From Saccharimonas sp963550135 (lineage in GTDB: Bacteria > Patescibacteriota > Saccharimonadia > Saccharimonadales > Saccharimonadaceae): 64,000 nucleotides of DNA. Location: assembly GCA_963550135.1 (NCBI GenBank), contig CAUVBP010000003.1, forward strand, positions 1 through 64,000, in the 5' to 3' direction. The notes under the pieces were generated by a model. The model was given only the letters and a program-made list of their open reading frames with translations, was not told the DNA's origin and searched no databases. This document shows, one piece after another, positions 1 through 9,092 of the stretch. Positions within the stretch are counted from its first letter, which is position 1. Every line of letters starts with the position of its first letter. The position numbers and the translations under genes were made by a program.

Positions 1-2233
1 CATAGTAAAACCACGCCCGCACCTGGCCGATGTACTCAACGATGAAGTCCGCCGGATAATTCTGCTCAAACTTGGCCTGGTTTTCAAACGGATAATGCAG
101 TTGTGCAAACGGCATACTGCCGCTCTCAAACCAACAGTCGAGCACCTTATCAATGCGGGTAAACGTTTCGTCGTCGATTTCAAAAGTAATGTCATCCACC
201 CACGGGCGGTGGTAATCATCCAGCTCCACGCCGCTGAGCTCCTTGAGCTCTGCATATGACCCGACCACTTTGACCGTACCACGGTCGCCCTTCCACACCG
301 GCATGGCCGTCGCCCAGAAGCGGTCGCGGCTGAGGTTCCAATCTGGTGCTTGCTCAATGTTTTTAGCAAAGCGGCCATGCTTCAGGTGAGCCGGGAACCA
401 ATTGATATGCTCGTTCTCATCCAGCATCAGCGGCTTCTGCCCCTGGATGTCGAAGAACCAGCTTGGGATGGCCCGGTACATGATGCGCTGCTTGCTTCTC
501 GGATTGAATGGATATTCGTGGCGAATGTACTCAATCTTCCACACCACACCCTTTTCTTTCAGGTCTTTGGCGATGAATTTATTATTTTCCCACACCTCCA
601 GGCCTTTGTAATTGGTATCGGTGTAGTAGCCATTATCATCAATCACATGGAAAGGCGCGATACCATTGGCTTTACCAAGCTCAAAGTCATCCTCGCCATA
701 GGCCGGCGCGATGTGCACGATACCCGTACCCGACTCGTGCGAAACGAAATCCGCCGCGTAAATAGTGTGAATCTTGTCATTCTCTGGCCAAGTAGAGCCG
801 GTATCGAGCGGTTGGTATTTTTTACCCACTAATTCACTGCCTGGGAAAGTACGCAGCACGTCGTAATCAAGTGACTGATGCTTTTCATCCTGCAGGGTGC
901 ACTCGAGGGCTTCTTCGGCGATGATCAGCTTTTCGCCGTCGACCAGTACTTCGCAGTACGTCATATCTGGGTTAACCGCCAGCATCAGGTTAGCCGGCAG
1001 CGTCCATGGGGTGGTGGTCCAGGCCAGGATACTTACATCCTCAGTACCTTCGATATCATCGTCAACAACTTCACCATTCACTAATTGTTTAACGCGCTTA
1101 TCAATTTCATCACGTGCTATCCGATTTTTTTCGGCACTCTCGTTACGCGGATCAGCCACACCCCACCAAATAACATTATCACCCCTGAGCCAGTCCGGCG
1201 TCTGGGATTTCTCCGCTAGATTAACGATCAAATCATAATCACCCAGCTTGTCGACGGTAAACAGCTGCCGCTTATGTCCAGTGATGTCAATATCCACTTC
1301 TTGCATCGTCTCACTGCTTTTGGCTGGCTTGTGGCTCATGGTTTCGAAATCACTCAATGTTGGAGCTTCGTCCCATTTTTTCTCTGGGTTCAACCCAGCC
1401 GAATCGGCGTTCTGAGTCTTGGTGAAGTGATTATAAAAAGCCTGCGCCATCTGTGAACGGACAACATTTGCATTGCACACAAACAAGACTTTTGAGTGCT
1501 CATTTAATACTATTTTGTGGCTCGTCTTACTATCTTTTAGTTTAAACTTCACATACACACTCGGGTCGGTCACTGTCTGGTAAGCGTCGTTGTCCATGGT
1601 CACTTCGGCCTTGCTGACAGGGGTGGCAAACTTGGTGTCGTACATCAGCACCTTTTCGCCTTCGTAGATCTTGCCCGCTTCGTAGAGCTGCTTAAATGCC
1701 CACCAGACCGACTCCATAAAGTCCTTGTCCATGGTGCGATAGGCGCCCGCAAAGTCCACCCAGCGACCAATGCGGTCGATCACGCCCTGCCACGTCTCGC
1801 TATTCGCCACCATACTTTCGCGCGCTTTGTTGATGTATTTTTCTAGGCTGATGGTTGGCAAAGGATTGCCGTCCTTATCCAGAGGCGCTGACTGGTCGCT
1901 ATTCGTCACAATCTGCCGCCGATCCATAATATTCATCTGCTTTTCGACGAAGTTCTCTGCCGGCAGGCCATGACAATCCCAACCCCAGCGGCGCTCCACA
2001 CGCTTGCCTTTCATCGTCCAGTAGCGCGGCACCGCATCCTTAACGATTGAGCTCAGTAACGTACCATGATGCGGTACGCCAGTAATAAACGGCGGCCCGT
2101 CATAAAAAACGTAGGTATTATCTGCCGGCCGCTGCACCACTGACTTTTCAAATGTCTGATCATCCTTCCAGCGTTGCACCCAATCTTTTTCATATTCTGC
2201 CGCTCGGCGGCGTGTGCCGTGTTTGAATTTCAT
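1..2233 (-). CDS. ileS: Isoleucyl-tRNA synthetase, C-terminus outside window, with inserted phosphatase domain
   Basis: Class I synthetase that charges tRNA-Ile with isoleucine in the cytoplasm. About 744 codons lie in the window; the KMSKS loop and anticodon-binding domain are beyond base 1. Visible landmarks: PPFITGVPHHGT near residues 47-58 (the HIGH-like motif, last position T), GWDCHGLPAE, the editing-domain block ILAWTTTPWTLPAN near residues 402-412, and CWFESGSMPFAQLHYPFEN before the window edge. The last block resembles the archaeal/eukaryotic-like IleRS branch. Between YVKFKL (about residue 233) and ILAWTTTPW lies about 150 extra residues that form an LMW-phosphatase domain (separate entry). 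The start ATG at 2233 has AGGAG-like sequence just upstream and follows the DUF4145 stop by 11 bases, so the two genes are probably cotranscribed behind the T-box. Confidence 0.93.
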   Translation of the reverse strand, partial: MKFKHGTRRRAAEYEKDWVQRWKDDQTFEKSVVQRPADNTYVFYDGPPFITGVPHHGTLLSSIVKDAVPRYWTMKGKRVERRWGWDCHGLPAENFVEKQMNIMDRRQIVTNSDQSAPLDKDGNPLPTISLEKYINKARESMVANSETWQGVIDRIGRWVDFAGAYRTMDKDFMESVWWAFKQLYEAGKIYEGEKVLMYDTKFATPVSKAEVTMDNDAYQTVTDPSVYVKFKLKDSKTSHKIVLNEHSKVLFVCNANVVRSQMAQAFYNHFTKTQNADSAGLNPEKKWDEAPTLSDFETMSHKPAKSSETMQEVDIDITGHKRQLFTVDKLGDYDLIVNLAEKSQTPDWLRGDNVIWWGVADPRNESAEKNRIARDEIDKRVKQLVNGEVVDDDIEGTEDVSILAWTTTPWTLPANLMLAVNPDMTYCEVLVDGEKLIIAEEALECTLQDEKHQSLDYDVLRTFPGSELVGKKYQPLDTGSTWPENDKIHTIYAADFVSHESGTGIVHIAPAYGEDDFELGKANGIAPFHVIDDNGYYTDTNYKGLEVWENNKFIAKDLKEKGVVWKIEYIRHEYPFNPRSKQRIMYRAIPSWFFDIQGQKPLMLDENEHINWFPAHLKHGRFAKNIEQAPDWNLSRDRFWATAMPVWKGDRGTVKVVGSYAELKELSGVELDDYHRPWVDDITFEIDDETFTRIDKVLDCWFESGSMPFAQLHYPFENQAKFEQNYPADFIVEYIGQVRAWFYY
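1070..1498 (-). other. Low-molecular-weight protein tyrosine phosphatase domain inserted in IleRS
   Basis: In frame inside ileS, around residues 247-388. It opens with VLFVCNANVVRSQMAQAF, a textbook LMW-PTP/arsenate-reductase P-loop, C(X)5R-S, with Cys253 and Arg259. About 100 residues later comes WWGVADPRN, whose Asp361-Pro matches the general-acid DP motif of that family, followed by a helical RDEIDKRVKQLV tail. I re-read the frame codon by codon from about 1020 to 1560 and found no stop or shift. The domain sits at the entrance of the CP1 editing domain. All catalytic residues seem intact, so the domain could be an active phosphatase. Its substrate is unknown. Confidence 0.85.
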
Positions 2234-2244
2234 ACTTTTCCTCC

Positions 2245-2925
2245 TTATTTTTTACTATCTCGTGATTCAATATCATCTTTAATTTTCTCTGGCAAACCTT
2301 CGAATAATTCATTTATCTGATTCTTCTGAGTAATAAGCCTATCGGCAACATAGTTCATTAGCCCATACATTTTCTGCACTAGGTCGGGATCTTCATCAAG
2401 CTTGATCGCCCCAGGATGAGCTCCATTATTGCCAAACACCCTCAGAATATCTAGAGCCCTTTGTGTTTCAGACTCAACACCCAACGCAACTATTTTTCCT
2501 ATATCATTATTTATATTTTTGCCACCTCCTCCCACAGCACCGAGCAGTATCTGCAATCCTAGTCTCAACAGTGCTGCAGCCGCACGCGGTGAAATAGACA
2601 AAATTTGAGCAGACTCTCTATATAGTTTTTTAACCTCATCTGGCATATCATCGTTCGGATCTTCTACTGTAATTTGCGCCGGATATACTAAAGACTCCTC
2701 AATCCAAATAGACCATTTATTGCAGTGTTCACATCTTGATGCAGCAAATAAATCTGATGGTGAGAGGTCCTCGCTAAGATAATTAGATGGCCCGATGACC
2801 ATTGCCCCGACTCGTTCACCGCGCAAATTCCTGACCCATATTTGATGCGCAAATACCCTACAATGTGCACAATTAAACTCATCTTTTTCATATTCTGGCG
2901 GATAGTACTTTATTTTTGTCATCAT
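2245..2925 (-). CDS. DUF4145-family protein with N-terminal zinc ribbon
   Basis: About 226 aa. The N-terminal third carries two CxxC pairs (CAHC and CEHC) that look like a zinc ribbon. The C-terminal half (SPRAAAALLRLGLQILL, then a helix ending GNNGAHPG) has the typical DUF4145 pattern. A longer reading from a TTG at 2985 is possible, but that TTG lies inside the T-box antiterminator. The ATG-ATG pair at 2925/2922 follows AGGAG at the normal distance and is preferred. DUF4145 proteins occur in defence and regulatory contexts but have no firm biochemical role. Here the gene stands between an ileS-type T-box and ileS, so isoleucine-tRNA charging probably controls it. Confidence 0.75.
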   Translation of the reverse strand: MMTKIKYYPPEYEKDEFNCAHCRVFAHQIWVRNLRGERVGAMVIGPSNYLSEDLSPSDLFAASRCEHCNKWSIWIEESLVYPAQITVEDPNDDMPDEVKKLYRESAQILSISPRAAAALLRLGLQILLGAVGGGGKNINNDIGKIVALGVESETQRALDILRVFGNNGAHPGAIKLDEDPDLVQKMYGLMNYVADRLITQKNQINELFEGLPEKIKDDIESRDSKK

Positions 2926-2942
2926 AATTCTCCTGAAACGAA

Positions 2943-3190
2943 AATCACCTCTTTTGACTTCGAGAATCCGCTGGAGGTGTTTCAAACGGACGGTACCATC
3001 TCGATTCCAAAAGAAGTGATTCTTTTAGCGCTTTCTTATGCTATTTACGCAAGCTCACGGCGGGGTCTAATATCAGCTGATAAAAGCCAATTTCTTCCTG
3101 CAGGCTTCGCGGTTGATAGCCGCTCATTTCGCCGCGCCGCCACAACAGCCAACACACGCGAAAACGCCCTACTCACATTCTACTACATAA
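2943..3190 (-). promoter_or_regulatory. T-box riboswitch (tRNA-Ile) upstream of DUF4145-ileS
   Basis: The T-box core is visible base by base. Helix A1 is TCGAGA (3004-2999) with TCTCGA (2965-2960). The 7-nt bulge TGGTACC is at 2998-2992. Helix A2 is GTCCG (2991-2987) with CGGAT (2970-2966). A further perfect 14-bp helix (3021-3008 with 2956-2943) closes around it. UGGU in the bulge fits the ACCA end of the tRNA-Ile encoded at 36458-36534. No U-run follows before the gene. The apical loop carries CACCTCC, complementary to the GAGGTG and AGGAG region near the start, which suggests translational control. Stem I and the specifier loop (about 3190-3030) were not resolved. Confidence 0.75.
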
Positions 3191-3235
3191 AATCAAAATA
3201 CGCTATATCTAGCGTAGGCACACCAGATATAGCGT
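3186..3235 (-). terminator. Terminator after the LiaF-like gene
   Basis: Perfect 11-bp inverted repeat (3200-3210 with 3225-3235), 14-nt loop, followed on the minus strand by the T-rich run ATTTTGATTTTAT. It lies 25 bases after the stop of the 3260-3943 gene. Confidence 0.6.
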
Positions 3236-3259
3236 TATCTTGAGCCAATCAAAACTAAA

Positions 3260-3943
3260 TCATTTTACTTCCAGCCCGCCCAAAACACACTCGCCGCGCA
3301 GATAGATTGTCTTTTTAGCGGAAGATTTGGATACTGTTTTATCTTCGCTGCCGCCCAAAATGCCGCGAACTTCGTTTTTGACAATCACATCGTCTGGCAT
3401 ATTGATGCTAACGCCGCCGCAAAACGTAAAGATGTCAATGACCGCACCGTCCTTAATCTTCGCCTGGCGCAAATCCAAATCTACGCCGCCGAATATAGCC
3501 GTTGCCGAACCGTCAGTATAATCGCCCTTCACTCGCGACTCTTCACCGTAAAAAATTGCAACTTTTTCATTACCGCTACCATTGGCAGCCGATTTTTTAG
3601 ACCGCTTGTGGCCGCCTGAGCCGACACTTACCATCAAGCCGATAGCAATCAACATCACCGGCCAAAATATTTTCCAAACGCTAATATTAATTACACTATA
3701 AGCACCCAAGCCAATGGACACACCGATAGTCATCAGTAGTAATCCCCACACCCGCAGCGAGGCCCTGCGAGAACTGAATATCGTCATCAGACCAGCCAAA
3801 ATCAGACCGGCCGCCCAAACCGTTCCCCAAAACAAGTGCCAGCTATCAAACTTGATAATCTCGAGATTCCTCAGTAACAGAACCCCGCCGAACGCCGCAA
3901 TAGTAACGCCAAAGAACGCTCTAACAAGAAAATTTTTCTTCAT
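3260..3943 (-). CDS. LiaF-like membrane protein (DUF5668 helices, LiaF C-terminal domain)
   Basis: About 227 aa. Four hydrophobic helices in the first half in the DUF5668 style (VRAFFGVTIAAFGGVLLLRN, then paired helices), followed by a soluble beta-rich half (AIFGGVDLDLRQA, FCGGVSINMPDDV, ILGGSEDK) matching the cell-wall-active antibiotic response (LiaF) C-terminal domain. Proteins of this kind sense or damp envelope stress, but no LiaRS two-component pair is in the window. The ATG at 3943 has GGAGG only one base upstream, which is unusually tight. A TTG at 3964 would add seven residues. Confidence 0.7.
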   Translation of the reverse strand: MKKNFLVRAFFGVTIAAFGGVLLLRNLEIIKFDSWHLFWGTVWAAGLILAGLMTIFSSRRASLRVWGLLLMTIGVSIGLGAYSVINISVWKIFWPVMLIAIGLMVSVGSGGHKRSKKSAANGSGNEKVAIFYGEESRVKGDYTDGSATAIFGGVDLDLRQAKIKDGAVIDIFTFCGGVSINMPDDVIVKNEVRGILGGSEDKTVSKSSAKKTIYLRGECVLGGLEVK

Positions 3944-3978
3944 ACCTCCATTATGGCATATCAATCGCAGCTAGTAAA

Positions 3979-4971
3979 TTATCTCTTCCGGCGCTTCTTC
4001 ACGAAGACAATCACCCGCCAAACCGCCGCAATAACCACGGCAATCACTCCAATGATAATCGCCCAAGCAGCAGGTGCCGGCCAGAAAAATAATTCTATTG
4101 GCTCAACCTTTTTCGTCGTTAAATCAGCCGAATTTTTACTAACGCCCCAATCGCCAGCCTTTTTATTGTAAGCAATTGAAAGCTCAGCGCGGTACTTACC
4201 GCCCCAGAACGGCTGCAAATTACTCTCGTAGCGGAACTGGCGTATCTGCTCGGCAATTGCCGCATACTCGCCGCCGTTTTGATAAACAACGTTACCCAAC
4301 ATATCTCTGACCACCAACTTGACATCAACATCAGCCGAAACGTTGCCAGAATTTTTGATAGCAATGTTATACAGCTGCTTACTGTTATTATCGACGGCGA
4401 ATTTGTCAATTGTCACGTCGCGGTGAATATTGCCCGGAATAGTAACCGCCATACGTACCGCTTGGCGCGTTTGCAGCTGAATACCGCCCTGTTTGGCGGC
4501 GGCTGGATCAGCTTTGCGCTGGATCACCAAACAGGCATTATGCTCGCCGACGTCAGCTTTACTCGGCGCCGTAACGGTAAAATCAACATTAGTTGAAGCA
4601 CTTGGCGCTAACGTCACTTCGCTTTTGGCTAGCCTCACCCAATTGCCAGCATCTTTCTTTTCCTCGACCTGCTGCTTGCATGTCATATCGCCAGTCGCTG
4701 TGACCGTGCCATCGACGGCATACACTTCGATATCCGCTTGCTCGGCCAAACCATTAGTAATCGTCAACTGATCAGATTTGCTAGCACCGCGGTTCAATTG
4801 ATAAATAAAAATCGACTGCGTCCGCGGGTTGTTCGGATCAGGATTTGTCGGGCGACTGCCAATTCCTGCCGCCAGAACCGACGACGGCCATAAAGCACCT
4901 GCCGCAACCGCCATTACCGCTAGCTTGCGCCAGCATAAAAATACACCCCGTATTCTCCTCATTAAAATCAT
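3979..4971 (-). CDS. Membrane-anchored WxL-interacting-like (DUF916-type) surface protein
   Basis: 330 aa. Signal peptide (LAVMAVAAGALWPSSVLAAG), two Ig-like domains (QLTITNGLAEQADIEVYAVDG and the second from about residue 190), a C-terminal transmembrane helix (PAAWAIIIGVIAVVIAAVW) and a basic tail KKRRKR. This order is that of the DUF916/DUF3324 partners of WxL proteins, and WxL-like proteins are encoded next door. I infer that it tethers them to the cell surface. It is the last gene of the minus-strand surface cluster. Confidence 0.6.
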   Translation of the reverse strand: MILMRRIRGVFLCWRKLAVMAVAAGALWPSSVLAAGIGSRPTNPDPNNPRTQSIFIYQLNRGASKSDQLTITNGLAEQADIEVYAVDGTVTATGDMTCKQQVEEKKDAGNWVRLAKSEVTLAPSASTNVDFTVTAPSKADVGEHNACLVIQRKADPAAAKQGGIQLQTRQAVRMAVTIPGNIHRDVTIDKFAVDNNSKQLYNIAIKNSGNVSADVDVKLVVRDMLGNVVYQNGGEYAAIAEQIRQFRYESNLQPFWGGKYRAELSIAYNKKAGDWGVSKNSADLTTKKVEPIELFFWPAPAAWAIIIGVIAVVIAAVWRVIVFVKKRRKR

Positions 4972-5051
4972 ATGATTTATTATACCAAGCCAAGACGCTC
5001 ATGGCTATACCGACACCCGCTGACACTCCCAAAAACTAAATAGTCCACATA

Positions 5052-5091
5052 AATGAAAATTAGACGCCCGAAAGAGCGCCCAATTTTCATT
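5052..5091 (-). terminator. Terminator after the small WxL-like gene
   Basis: Stem AATGAAAATT (5052-5061) with AATTTTCATT (5082-5091), continued inwards by GC pairs around a short loop. It starts 19 bases after the stop of the 5111-5740 gene. The T-run is short. Confidence 0.55.
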
Positions 5092-5110
5092 GATATAACT
5101 GCGCCAGATC

Positions 5111-5740
5111 TTAGATAGCGGCCACAGTTTGAGTCATCGGCAAAGTATAAGTACCTGCTGCTTGGCCAGCTGGAATAGCTTGGCTCAAGCCGACACCTTT
5201 CACATAACCGCGCCAAACATCGTCGGAACCAGCCGCCGCACTGATCAACGTTACTGGAGAAGTGCCGGAAAATGCTGCCTGCGAGCCCAGTGTGATGCCC
5301 GTGGAAGCACCGATCATTGATGTCAGCGTTCCAGCAGCCGGGTTAACTGTCAACTGTCCAGTCGTGGCATTACCGTTGTACTGGTATGTGTTGCTGCCGC
5401 TCGTCCACTTTCCCGTACCAGGAGTTGTCGCATTCAATGTCAGCGTCCAGCCATTATTAGCGCCGCCAGGGTTATCGACGGCAATGCGCTTATCATTAGC
5501 GCCAAATGTACCAGTCGTCATCTGGGCAGAAGTCGACGCCGTAGTCGCATTCATGGCAAATGTTGGATTTGTCACTACGCTATCGCCGGTATCGCGAATA
5601 TCGGTGCTGAGCACGCCAGCATTAATCGTCTGGCTCAATTCTGACGTCGCTGTAGTAGCCGCATACACCGCCGTACCCGCCAAGCCGACTACACTAGCTA
5701 CACCAGCCGCCAAAACTACATTTGTTATTAGTTTTTTCAT
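5111..5740 (-). CDS. Small secreted WxL-like surface protein
   Basis: 209 aa with a clear signal peptide (MKKLITNVVLAAGVASVVGL, cleavage near AVYA-AT). The mature part contains a GWTLTL segment (a W-x-L motif), a second tryptophan in DDVWRGYVKGVGLSQAIP, and the ending AGTYTLPMTQTV, the order seen in WxL domains. The C-terminal domain of the broken RCC1 protein (GWSVSL ... LKQTIPAYQKPGTYTLPVTVTV) is clearly related, so the two are paralogs. WxL domains bind peptidoglycan non-covalently in Firmicutes; that this one does is inference. Confidence 0.6.
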   Translation of the reverse strand: MKKLITNVVLAAGVASVVGLAGTAVYAATTATSELSQTINAGVLSTDIRDTGDSVVTNPTFAMNATTASTSAQMTTGTFGANDKRIAVDNPGGANNGWTLTLNATTPGTGKWTSGSNTYQYNGNATTGQLTVNPAAGTLTSMIGASTGITLGSQAAFSGTSPVTLISAAAGSDDVWRGYVKGVGLSQAIPAGQAAGTYTLPMTQTVAAI

Positions 5741-5836
5741 ATCGTATCCTTTCTTTTACATTATTTTCGTTACTTCGTTGTCCATTACAGTGCTACTATC
5801 TACCCTCCTTCGCACCTCCGAACATCCGCTAATTTC

Positions 5837-6598
5837 CTATGGTTCATGACCGCCTCCTCGTCTGTTACGTATCAGCAGTATGAACGCAATAATAATCATT
5901 CCCGACGCGGCTATCACTATAAACCACATATTTACGCCGGTATTAGCCAAATCTTTACCAGGTTTTACATCTGTAGTAGCTGCCGAAACAACTGGAACTG
6001 CTGGTACTGGTGGAATTACTGGCGCCGCCGGCGGCAAGATTCTTGGCGGAATAGTAACTGTAAAAGGTACCGCGTGATTAATTTGCAAAGCCGAGCCGTA
6101 AGCCCGTGTCGAGGAAGTAATCTCGCCAAGGTAAGTTTTGCCGCGTTCTATCACCAGCGTCGTATCGCCAGGATGTGTATTCGGCCAATTAGATAGATCA
6201 AGCACCCAAGCATTGCCATTAACCGTCAATTCCGGATCAACTCCCAGGACAAATACCCTGCCAGCAAATTCAATCGCCAACTGATGCGCGCCAGTCACCG
6301 GATCAATAACCGTATGTACCGCATCATACACGCCGTAAATCACTGGGTAGCCGTTATCTTTAATTACCGAATGGTCGTATTTTGGCGCAAAAACGTCGCA
6401 CTCCACATCATTCACTTGACCAACCGCTCTGCTGTAAACTGTATGAGAGCAGTCTATTTCACGAATTAACTGTGAAAAAGTCGAATCTGCTGAAGTCGTC
6501 GCCAAAGCAACTTTGCCGTTAAAAATCACACCAATTATTGCTGTTAAAAATACAACAACTATCGCACCAGTTCTCATTATATTTTTCATCCTTATCAT
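5837..6598 (-). CDS. Sortase-anchored surface protein with LANTG motif
   Basis: 253 aa. N-terminal signal anchor (TGAIVVVFLTAIIGVIFNG), an extracellular region of about 170 residues, a proline-rich stalk (PPRILPPAAPVIPPVPAVP), then LANTG, a hydrophobic helix (WFIVIAASGMIIIAFILLI) and a basic end RNRRGGG. LANTG is a relaxed version of the LPxTG sortase signal. The start overlaps the stop of the upstream RCC1/WxL frame (ATGA), so the two are translationally coupled in one operon. Confidence 0.65.
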   Translation of the reverse strand: MIRMKNIMRTGAIVVVFLTAIIGVIFNGKVALATTSADSTFSQLIREIDCSHTVYSRAVGQVNDVECDVFAPKYDHSVIKDNGYPVIYGVYDAVHTVIDPVTGAHQLAIEFAGRVFVLGVDPELTVNGNAWVLDLSNWPNTHPGDTTLVIERGKTYLGEITSSTRAYGSALQINHAVPFTVTIPPRILPPAAPVIPPVPAVPVVSAATTDVKPGKDLANTGVNMWFIVIAASGMIIIAFILLIRNRRGGGHEP

Positions 6599-9045
6599 TG
6601 CGCTACCACCGTTACTGTTACCGGCAATGTATACGTGCCTGGCTTCTGATACGCCGGAATAGTCTGCTTCAAGGAAATATCCTGCAATTTAAACAAGCAA
6701 GTCAAACCACTGCTGCTCGAGGCGGTCACCAGTGTAATAGCGTTAGCCGACGCCGTACCAGCTACAAACGCACCGCCCGCGCCATACGACAAACCAGCCG
6801 TCGTACAGGCCTGCCCCAGCGGCGTTGAGCCGGAAGCCGTAAACGCGCTTGATGATAGGTCAACCGATAATTGCCCTTGGTCTGTATTAGTACTATTAAA
6901 CGCATAATTGGCTGCGTCGCCAGTCTGCGTCCATTTAGCTGTCGAACCGCCAGTTGCCGCCAATGAAACGCTCCAGCCTGTCGTCGATAAGCTATTTGCC
7001 ACCTCAAGCTGTTGCGACGAATTATTAGATAATTTCGCAGTCGTGGTACTTGCCGTTTTACCAGTCATTGCTGCCGAAAATACAGTAGTCGGATTAGTTA
7101 ATGTGGTATCAGTGGCATCGGCAAATCGAATATCCAGCGAACCGCCCGCTGTCTTAAATTCCGGATACTGCGAATATGTGTCAATACTCGTCCCTGGAGC
7201 CGCTGCTGTATCAGCCGCCAAACGAATACAATAACTAGTGTTACGCTCCAAACCGTTATCAGTCAATGCTAAATCCCACAGGCCCGTCTCACCAGAATTA
7301 ATATCACGATTGTTCGTGAACGTCAGCTGTGCAGCGCTACCTGGGCGAACTATTGATTGATAGCTGTGACCAACACTAGTTGGCGGCAAACCTGGATTAT
7401 TAGCCATCGCCGCAATCGCTGTCCCATTGTTCGGACCAGCTGCCGAGTACGCCAAAGCCGAGTTATTAGTCACATCTTGCCAACCCGCCGCCACTGCCTG
7501 GCACGTCGCCGCAGTCTTTTTGGCATATTGGGCGCGAAGTTTCATGGCGTTAGCGGCAATGGTGGTGTTTTCTTTGGGAGCGTAGACGTGAGTAGGGACG
7601 CCGGAATTAATGGTTGAATTGTTACCAAGCTGACCACTTGAATTACCCCCCAACAATATGCTTTATCATCAGAAGCGATAGCGCAAGTATGCGAACTGCC
7701 AGCAGAAATCTGCTTGATAGTCTTTCCGGCTAATACACCGGAAGTATTGACAGCGACAGGGACGCCGGAATTAATGGTTGAATTGTTACCGAGCTGACCA
7801 AAGCCATTGTAGCCCCAACAATATGCTTTATCATCAGAAGCGATAGCGCAAGTATGCGAACTGCCAGCAGAAATCTGCTTGATAGTCTTTCCGGCTAATA
7901 CACCGGAAGTATTGACAGCGACAGGGACGCCGGAATTAATGGTTGAATTGTTACCAAGCTGACCACTTGAATTACTCCCCCAACAATATGCTTTATCATC
8001 AGAAGCGATAGCGCAAGTAAACTCCGTACCGGCCGTTATCTGCTTAATTGTTTTCCCCGCTAGAACTCCAGTGGTACTGACAGGTGTAGGAGTAGAAATA
8101 ACAATAGATAGTGTACTGCCATTACCTAACGCCCCCCTTGTACCACCCCCCCCAACAATATGCTTTATCATCAGAAGCAATAACACAAAAATACGAATTA
8201 CCGGCCGTTATCTGCTTAATTGTTTTCCCCGCTAGAACTCCAGTGGTACTGACAGGTGTAGGAGTAGAAGAGTTTTTTAAATTACCATTACCTAACTGTC
8301 CAAAGTTATTGCTACCCCAACAATATGCTTTATCATCAGAAGCAATGACACAACTAGAAATACCACCTGAAGCTATCTGTTTAATTGTTTTACTCGCTAA
8401 AACACCTGCAGTATCAACAGCTACAGGAGTAAGAGAATTTACTGTATTATTGTTGCCGAGCTGACCAAAGCCATTGTAGCCCCAACAATATGCTTTATCA
8501 TCAGAAGCAATGACACAACTATGGTTACCGGCAGAAGACGGTTCTATTTGCTTAATTACTTTTCCTACTAGAGCACCACTAATTTTAACAGCTGAGGGAA
8601 CAAGAGCGCTTGATGTATTACCGCTACCAATCTTACCATTGCTATTACTGCCCCAACAATATACTCTACCATCCAAAGCCACAGCACAGACGTAACCAAA
8701 TCCACCTATTATATGTTTTGCGAGCATAAGATCTTCTTTATTCTCCACCCCCATCCGCACCCGAAAACTAGCGCCAGCCTGTGTCAGTGCCGCTGCCGTA
8801 TTATCAGCTGCCAACGGAGCACCAGGAGTAGCACTACTCGACGACTGATATATACGATAATTCGCTTGATCAACCTTTACTTGCGACGATGACGCTGTAG
8901 GCATTAGCGCCTCAGTAGGGCGAGTTAACCACTGCACCGCCATAATAACACCAATACCCAGCGCTAACAGACAGACCGCAGCATATGCCAAAACCGTCCG
9001 TCTGCGTCGTATTCTCAACCCAAGTTGCTCGCAATTACCCTCCAC
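6595..9045 (-). pseudogene. RCC1-repeat / WxL-like surface protein, split by two G-tract frameshifts
   Basis: Three abutting frames read as one protein of about 815 aa: 9045-8122, 8186-7542 and 7656-6595. N-terminal transmembrane helix (TVLAYAAVCLLALGIGVIMAV), then about seven RCC1-type repeats of about 55 residues (ASDDKAYCWG...GQLGN...GVLAGKTIKQI), then a fibronectin-like/WxL-like C-terminal domain. The breaks fall in C-runs of the plus strand: eight C at 8146-8153 and six C at 7646-7651. Seven in each would restore one frame, giving CWGGGTRGALGNGS and CWGGNSSGQLGNNS, which fit the repeat consensus. The first and third frames are in the same phase, so only the middle is shifted. It may be a decayed gene, a phase-variable gene, or homopolymer sequencing error. 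Confidence 0.7.
7601..8100 (-). repeat. Tandem 165-bp repeats within the RCC1 gene
   Basis: Nearly identical units of 164-165 bp (55 codons): the landmark CCGGAATTAA recurs at 7601, 7765 and 7930. More diverged copies of the same unit run on to about 8700. The 164-bp step is the one holding the shortened G-tract. Coding repeats, not CRISPR. Confidence 0.85.
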
Positions 9046-9092
9046 TTATACCTCGCCTGTCGCCTCAAGCAAAAATAGCTTAGACTGCTACC

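Noticed and set aside
2842..3243. 133-codon plus-strand ORF
   Set aside because: It runs antisense through the DUF4145 start and the T-box; its openness follows from the stems.
7601..8700. CRISPR array
   Set aside because: Units are 165 bp, in frame, and encode RCC1 repeats.
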